Of a stretch of 33,544 nucleotides of DNA, positions 28,870-33,544 are shown in pieces. Source of the stretch: CAZVCJ01 sp964625745 (lineage in GTDB: Bacteria; Chloroflexota; Anaerolineae; VGOG01); the NCBI GenBank assembly GCA_964625745.1, contig CAZVCJ010000028.1, positions 1 to 33,544 of the forward strand, given 5' to 3'. The notes beneath the pieces are model-generated. The model did not search any database, was not told the origin of the DNA, and worked only from the letters and a program-made list of their open reading frames with translations. Position 1 is the first letter of the stretch, and every line of letters begins with the position of its first letter. Made by a program: the position numbers and the translations under genes.

Positions 28870-30828
28870 ATGAACGTCGTGAAGTACGCAAAGGTAGTTG
28901 CCGTCTGGCTGGCCGTTGCCCTGCTCTCTTCGACGCTTGCTGCCTGCGGTACTCTAGAGGTGGGCATTGAGCACACCCCCACGCTGGACCACGCTGCCAC
29001 GGCCACGGTGTCCGCCCTGGCTACCGAGAATGCCCGCCTGGCCACCCAGGTGGCAACGCTGGCCGTCCCTACATCCACGCCAACGCCCAGCCTGGGGAAG
29101 CTGGCCTACGTCCAAGGCGGCGACGTCTGGGTCGAGGCCCTGCCCGACGGTGAACCCCAGCGCCTCACCACCGACGGCCGCAACAGCACACCCCGCTGGT
29201 CTCCCTCCGGCGAATGGCTGGCCTTCAGCAAAGGCGACTACCAGGTCTGGCTGATGTCTGCCGACGGCAACGATGCCCGTTCCCTGAACGAAGGAGCCAC
29301 CGTGGACGCCTTCGCCTGGGCACCAGCAGACGACCGGCTGGCCTACGTCGCCGCTGCGGGACTGCAAGTCATAAGCGCCGACAGTGCCACTCCAGTGACT
29401 CTGGTGCCCCCAAGCCTTCCCGGTTACGGCCCGGGCCGGATGGGCCGCATTGCCTGGAGTCCCGACGGGGCCTGGATCGCCTGTGGGTGGGAAGAATGGC
29501 AAGCCGGTCAGCCCCTCACCTATCAGGGCCTATGGAGGGTCTCATCCGATGGCGAGCAGTTGGCTGAACTCTACGTCAGCGGCGCGCCGGAGAAGGGCGA
29601 TGCTATCCTGGCCGGCTGGTCCCTCGACGGCCAACATATCCTCTTCTGGCAAGGGGACATCCTCTCTGCCTCAATGCTGGCTGGTGGGGTGGCCCTCTAT
29701 AGCCTGCCAGCCGGCGGAGGCAAGCCCACCAAACTGGTGGACACCGTACTGGTCCACGACGACTTTGTTGCTTCAGCGCCGCAAGGCGACTGGCTGGCAG
29801 TGACGCCTGGCGGCTATCGGGCCACGTGGACCAACAAGCGCATTGCCGTGGTCGAGGTGGATGGTGGCGAACCCACCTGGCTCACCGATGAAAGCGTGGC
29901 CGCCTTTTCACCGGCCTGGTCCCCGGATGGCATTCACCTGGCTTACGTAGCCATGCCCGACGAGGGTGACCTGGTTGGTGGCGAGGATGCCCGGCTGGGG
30001 ATGATGGAGCGCCGTATCTGGGTGGGAAACGTCCAGGGTGAGCCTCAGCTTCAACAACTCACCGATGACCCGGCCTACCGCGACGAGCGTCCCCTCTGGT
30101 CGGCCGACGGGAGCCACCTCCTCTTCGCTCGGATGGACGCCGAGGGGCAGGCCTCCCTGTGGCTGATCCTGGTCGAAGGCGGTGATCCCCGGCGAGTGGT
30201 GGACGAACTGACCCCTTTGCCAGGTCCAGCTCCAGGCTGGTTCGGATACTATGGTTACGTGGATTGGGACCAGCTCTTCGACTGGTGGCGTGGCCCAGCC
30301 AGGGCACCCGCGGGTGTGATGGTACCCACCCTTGGCCCCCCGCCGACGGCTCGTCCGCCGGTATCCCCCACCCCTACTCCGCCCCCGCCGACGCCGACGC
30401 CCACCATTGTCCTGACTGCCCCCCGTACCTACACCGATACCGCGCTCGGCTTCGCCATTGATTACCCGGCTGACTGGAATGTAGATGGGGTACAGGGAGC
30501 CTCCGTCTGGCTCTCGAACCCAACGACGAGCGGCGAAGAGCGTCAGGCCATCAACATCGCTACTCTGGCCGGGGAGAGCCTGGAGGCCATGCTGGACAAC
30601 GTCGAACAGGGCAGCTTCGGGCCTTACCTGATCATGGCCGAGTCTGTCCAACTGGGAGGGATGGAGGCCCTGAAGGTCACCCTGCGACAGGCACCGGAGG
30701 GTCTCAGTTTGCTGTGGCTGGTCACCACCCCGCAAAGCCAGCAGCAAGGCCAGGGGTTGACCATCGCTGCTTACGGCGACCCTGCTCTGGCCGAGGCCAT
30801 CGTCGCCACCTGGCGCCCCGTTCCATAG
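28870..30828 (+). CDS. TolB-like beta-propeller lipoprotein with C-terminal PsbP-like domain
   Basis: This 652-aa lipoprotein has the lipobox LAAC with Cys26. A short heptad stretch (TVSALATENARLATQVATL) and a Pro/Thr linker lead into TolB/PD40-type blades (~78-490) with motifs such as RWSPSGEWLAFSK, IAWSPDGAWIACG and PAWSPDGIHLAYV. A second Pro/Thr linker (TPTPPPPTPTPT) precedes a ~135-residue C-terminal domain (TYTDTALGFAIDYPADWNVDG ... AEAIVATWRPVP) that resembles PsbP-like domains. It is probably a surface binding or scaffold protein; no enzyme motif is visible. ATG at 28870 has GGAGGTG five bases upstream. A paralogue lies at 31457. Confidence 0.85.
   Translation: MNVVKYAKVVAVWLAVALLSSTLAACGTLEVGIEHTPTLDHAATATVSALATENARLATQVATLAVPTSTPTPSLGKLAYVQGGDVWVEALPDGEPQRLTTDGRNSTPRWSPSGEWLAFSKGDYQVWLMSADGNDARSLNEGATVDAFAWAPADDRLAYVAAAGLQVISADSATPVTLVPPSLPGYGPGRMGRIAWSPDGAWIACGWEEWQAGQPLTYQGLWRVSSDGEQLAELYVSGAPEKGDAILAGWSLDGQHILFWQGDILSASMLAGGVALYSLPAGGGKPTKLVDTVLVHDDFVASAPQGDWLAVTPGGYRATWTNKRIAVVEVDGGEPTWLTDESVAAFSPAWSPDGIHLAYVAMPDEGDLVGGEDARLGMMERRIWVGNVQGEPQLQQLTDDPAYRDERPLWSADGSHLLFARMDAEGQASLWLILVEGGDPRRVVDELTPLPGPAPGWFGYYGYVDWDQLFDWWRGPARAPAGVMVPTLGPPPTARPPVSPTPTPPPPTPTPTIVLTAPRTYTDTALGFAIDYPADWNVDGVQGASVWLSNPTTSGEERQAINIATLAGESLEAMLDNVEQGSFGPYLIMAESVQLGGMEALKVTLRQAPEGLSLLWLVTTPQSQQQGQGLTIAAYGDPALAEAIVATWRPVP
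29807..30024 (+). repeat. Near-identical 218-bp segment shared by two paralogues, copy 1
   Basis: Compared with 32427-32644 this segment has one mismatch (29982); the first 175 bases are identical. Adjacent parts of the two genes differ far more, so the segment was probably homogenised by gene conversion. Confidence 0.9.
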
Positions 30829-30859
30829 GGGACGAAGAGATGCGAGGAGAGGTTGAAAA

Positions 30860-31429
30860 ATGAATGTCTCGATTCTTGGTGAGCACTTGCTGATTTCGCT
30901 AGTGCCCTGGCTGGCTGGAGTAGTCGTCGGAGGCGGTTTAGGCTACGCCTGTGCCCTTGTGGCACGTAGGCTATTCTCCACTCTCCCTAGCTTGCGCAGA
31001 GCCTCCGTGTTGCTACCGTGGCGAACCGTCGTGGCGACCTTGCCACTGTTGTCTCCCTTGATTGTGATCTATATCGGCCTCGGAAGAGGAGCTGGAGCGG
31101 TTATGGTTGGGCTCTTCGTGTTTCTTTTCGCCCTGCCTTTCACAGTTGCTGCGCTACTCGAACAGTGGTATCCTTCACCGCTTGTCGTTCGTCTTATCGC
31201 CGGGGCGAGGACGCTCGCCACGGCATCGGTGGCTGTGGCGGCAGTCGGTCCACCGCTGGCAGGCAGTGGCGGCGCCGGTGTACTCATCTTCCAACAGGGA
31301 ATGCTACTTCTAGATTATCCTCAGATGCTCAGAGGATTCGCCATCGTTGTCCTTCTGGCCCTGATGATTGACATTCTGCTCGGCATTTTGCAGTTGCTGC
31401 TATTCTCCAATTCCCTGAAGGGCCCTTGA
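30860..31429 (+). CDS. Small polytopic membrane protein, ABC permease-like
   Basis: This 189-aa protein has about five hydrophobic helices, including LLISLVPWLAGVVVGGGLGYACALVA and LLPWRTVVATLPLLSPLIVIYIGLG. The second half (RLIAGARTLATASVAVAAVGPPLAGSGGAGVLIFQQGMLLLDYPQML) recalls the inner-membrane permease of nitrate/sulfonate-type ABC transporters. A convincing EAA loop is not visible, it is shorter than typical permeases (~250 aa), and no ATPase gene is near. It may be a derived or stand-alone membrane protein. ATG at 30860 follows GGAGAGG. It lies 31 bp after the first propeller lipoprotein and 27 bp before the second, so the three probably form one operon. Confidence 0.55.
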   Translation: MNVSILGEHLLISLVPWLAGVVVGGGLGYACALVARRLFSTLPSLRRASVLLPWRTVVATLPLLSPLIVIYIGLGRGAGAVMVGLFVFLFALPFTVAALLEQWYPSPLVVRLIAGARTLATASVAVAAVGPPLAGSGGAGVLIFQQGMLLLDYPQMLRGFAIVVLLALMIDILLGILQLLLFSNSLKGP

Positions 31430-31456
31430 ACTGCTTACTAATGGAGGGGATGAACG

Positions 31457-33544
31457 ATGGAGAGAAAGGTTAGACATTCTCACTTCCGAGTGATTGGGCT
31501 GCTCGTGGTAGTGTTGTTGCTGGCCGCCTGCGGCCCGGCGAAGACGATTCTTCCCACAGCCAAGTCGCCGCCAACAGAAACACGGCTACCGAGATCGGTG
31601 ATCACAGGCACTCCAAAGCCTGACTACGCTGCCACGGCCACGGTGTCTGCCCTGGCCACCGAAAATGCCTGCCTAGCCACCCAGGTGGCGACGCTGGCTG
31701 TCCCCACATCCACGCCAACGCCCAGCCTGGGGAAACTGGCCTACGTGCAGGGTGGCGACATCTGGGTCAAGACCCTGCCCGATGGCGAACCCCAGCGTGT
31801 CACCACCGATGGCCGCAATAGCACACCCCGTTGGTCGCCCTCCGGCGAGTGGTTGGCCTTCCACAAAGATGTACAGGTCTGGCTGATACGGGCTGATGGA
31901 AGTGATCTCCACCCCATTGACAAGCGCGGCCCGGTGAGCGTCTTCGCCTGGTCGTCTGTGGAAGATCGGCTGGCTTGCATCGCTGGTTCCGGCATACTGC
32001 GGCTGGAAGTGATCAATGCCGATGGCACTGATTTAGCAACGTTGATCCCCCTATCCATTTGCGCCGCGGGCATATTGGGCCGTATCGCCTGGAGTCCAGA
32101 TGGAAGATGGATCGCCTATGGGTGGCGAGAAGAATTGACCTATCAGGGGCTCTGGAAGATCTCGGCCGATGGAGAGGAACGAAGCGAACTCTACGCCAGC
32201 GGCGTGCCTGAGAAAGGCGATGCTATCTTGGCAGGCTGGTTACTCGACAACCAACACATCCTCTTCTGGCAAGGAGACATCCTCTCTGCCTCGATGCTGG
32301 CTGATGGGGTGGCCCTCTACAGCCTGCCGGCCGGCGGGGGTGAGCCCACCAAACTGGTGGACACCGTGCTGGTGCACGACGACTTTGTTGCCCCAGCGCC
32401 GCAAGGCGACCGGCTGGCAGTGACGACTGGCGGCTATCGGGCCACGTGGACCAACAAGCGCATTGCCGTGGTCGAGGTGGATGGTGGCGAACCCACCTGG
32501 CTCACCGATGAAAGCGTGGCCGCCTTTTCACCGGCCTGGTCCCCGGATGGCATTCACCTGGCTTACGTAGCCATGCCCGACGAGGGTGACCTGGTTGGTG
32601 GTGAGGATGCCCGGCTGGGGATGATGGAGCGCCGTATCTGGGTGATAAATGCCCAGGGCGAGCCGCAGCTTCAGCAACTCACCGATGACCCGGCCTACCG
32701 TGACGAGCGCCCCCTCTGGTCAGCCGACGGGAGCCACGTCCTCTTCGCTCGAATGGATGCCGAGGGAGGGGCTTCTCTGTGGCTGATCCCGGCCGCAGGT
32801 GGCGAGCCCCAACGAGTGGTGGACGAGCTGACCCCCTTGCCGGGTCCGGCCTCGGGCTGGTTCGGCTACTACGGTCACGTAGAGTGGGACCAGCTCTTCG
32901 ACTGGTGGCGTGGACCGGTTAGAGCTCCCGAGGGCGTCGCCGTGCCCACCCCCGGCCCTTCGCCGACACCAATTCCACCAACCTATACACCACCAATGCC
33001 GCCTACATACACGCCAGCGCCGCCTACCGGGGTGCCTAACCTCGTCCCCACAGGCACAGTCACTCCCGCGTCGGCCTACGCCACCCAGGAAGCAGCCCGC
33101 CAGGCAACGGCCATCACCCGGGCTACCGCCTCCCCGTTCCCCACCGCTGGCCCGGCCACCGTTCAGATAGGCCAGCCGTCCATCGCCACCACCCAACGCG
33201 ATGGGCTGTCCTTCCAGGTCCGTCTGCCCAAAGACACTTACCTGGCTGGCGAGGGCGGCCAGGCGGAAGCCATCCTGCGCAATGAGGGCCCGGAGACGGT
33301 CTTCGTCCGCGGTGATGGAGAGAATCTCTTCCTACCTGTATTGTTGGACGAGCAGGGCCACGAGCCGGTCCCCTGGCCCTGGTCACCGATGGTGCTGCCA
33401 GGCATCCCTTACGAACCGCGCAGACTGGAGCCGGGTCAAGTGATCACCGATACCCTCAACTTCCAGGTGCCGCCTGCGGAGCAGGCTGTTGGTCACACCT
33501 ACGTCCTGTGGGCCGAGACGCACTTCTGCCGCCCTGCACCGGAC
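31457..33544 (+). CDS. TolB-like beta-propeller lipoprotein, paralogue, 3' end outside the window
   Basis: The frame is open from ATG 31457 to the last base (696 codons), so the C-terminus is missing. A lipobox (LLLAAC, Cys25) is followed by the same heptad and Pro/Thr segment as the 28870 protein, then a closely related TolB/PD40 propeller (~95-490). After a longer Pro/Thr linker (IPPTYTPPMPPTYTPAPPT) the C-terminal domain is different. It contains SFQVRLPKDTYLAGEGGQAEAILRNEG and LEPGQVITDTLNFQVP, an Ig-like/BsuPI-like beta fold. Its function is unknown; it is probably a surface adhesin or binding protein. GGAGGGG lies seven bases before ATG. Confidence 0.88.
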   Translation, partial: MERKVRHSHFRVIGLLVVVLLLAACGPAKTILPTAKSPPTETRLPRSVITGTPKPDYAATATVSALATENACLATQVATLAVPTSTPTPSLGKLAYVQGGDIWVKTLPDGEPQRVTTDGRNSTPRWSPSGEWLAFHKDVQVWLIRADGSDLHPIDKRGPVSVFAWSSVEDRLACIAGSGILRLEVINADGTDLATLIPLSICAAGILGRIAWSPDGRWIAYGWREELTYQGLWKISADGEERSELYASGVPEKGDAILAGWLLDNQHILFWQGDILSASMLADGVALYSLPAGGGEPTKLVDTVLVHDDFVAPAPQGDRLAVTTGGYRATWTNKRIAVVEVDGGEPTWLTDESVAAFSPAWSPDGIHLAYVAMPDEGDLVGGEDARLGMMERRIWVINAQGEPQLQQLTDDPAYRDERPLWSADGSHVLFARMDAEGGASLWLIPAAGGEPQRVVDELTPLPGPASGWFGYYGHVEWDQLFDWWRGPVRAPEGVAVPTPGPSPTPIPPTYTPPMPPTYTPAPPTGVPNLVPTGTVTPASAYATQEAARQATAITRATASPFPTAGPATVQIGQPSIATTQRDGLSFQVRLPKDTYLAGEGGQAEAILRNEGPETVFVRGDGENLFLPVLLDEQGHEPVPWPWSPMVLPGIPYEPRRLEPGQVITDTLNFQVPPAEQAVGHTYVLWAETHFCRPAPD
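32427..32644 (+). repeat. Near-identical 218-bp segment shared by two paralogues, copy 2
   Basis: This is the partner of 29807-30024, offset by 2620 bp. The only difference is T at 32602 where copy 1 has C. Confidence 0.9.

Noticed and set aside
1..33544. CRISPR arrays, tRNA or rRNA genes, insertion sequences
   Set aside because: No regularly spaced repeats, no tRNA T-arm motif other than in tmRNA, no rRNA segments and no transposase or integrase gene were seen.

Overview
This window looks like a metagenome-assembled scaffold from a member of the Chloroflexota, probably near Anaerolineae. That assignment is inference from gene content: a membrane-anchored baseplate-J-type protein beside alaS, ruvX and mltG; many lipoproteins with Pro/Thr-rich linkers; WD40 and TolB-type propellers; a CHAT/STAND/TPR protein; and interspersed short repeats that run into coding sequence. 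No rRNA or tRNA gene is visible to fix the taxonomy. Two runs of exactly 100 N (6289-6388 and 10270-10369) are scaffold gaps of nominal size.

Layout. 363-2474 (+): S41/Ctp-type protease, smpB and the tmRNA gene ssrA, a trans-translation and protein quality-control cluster. A perfect 24-bp inverted repeat overlaps the tmRNA 3' end. 2690-4657 (-): a methylthioadenosine/adenosylhomocysteine-type deaminase fused to a CYTH-like domain, divergent from 4807-6111 (+), a pyrimidine-nucleoside phosphorylase. Both act on nucleosides. 6118-12983 (-): a run of alaS, baseplate-J-like membrane protein, ruvX, mltG and a Leu/Ile/Val-binding-type lipoprotein. The lipoprotein is broken by a real gap. The gap in alaS is only an unmerged 55-bp overlap, so the gene is intact.

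13250-17036 (+): a strong promoter, a 68-codon ORF and a translationally coupled 1180-residue CHAT protease-STAND NTPase-TPR protein closed by a good terminator. This is the best candidate for an undescribed conflict or signalling system. 17119-19915 (-): a small repeat-rich lipoprotein and a large polytopic membrane protein. 20074-21828 (-): a HEAT-repeat (DNA alkylation repair-like) protein and a PIG-L deacetylase.

22040-33544 (+): a long envelope-signalling region. It holds a membrane-anchored seven-bladed WD40 protein, an ECF sigma factor, its probable membrane anti-sigma factor, an OmpR-type response regulator and a histidine kinase. A palindromic regulatory region follows, then two paralogous TolB-like propeller lipoproteins flanking a small permease-like membrane protein. 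The second lipoprotein runs off the end.

A theme of the window is short repeats that have entered genes in frame. A 36-bp element occurs twice inside the essential alaS gene. A roughly 20-bp element sits in a lipoprotein signal peptide. Low-complexity repeats form the N-termini or loops of several other proteins. Two promoters (for alaS and for the lipoprotein at 19652) share not only the -35 and -10 boxes but most of the spacer.
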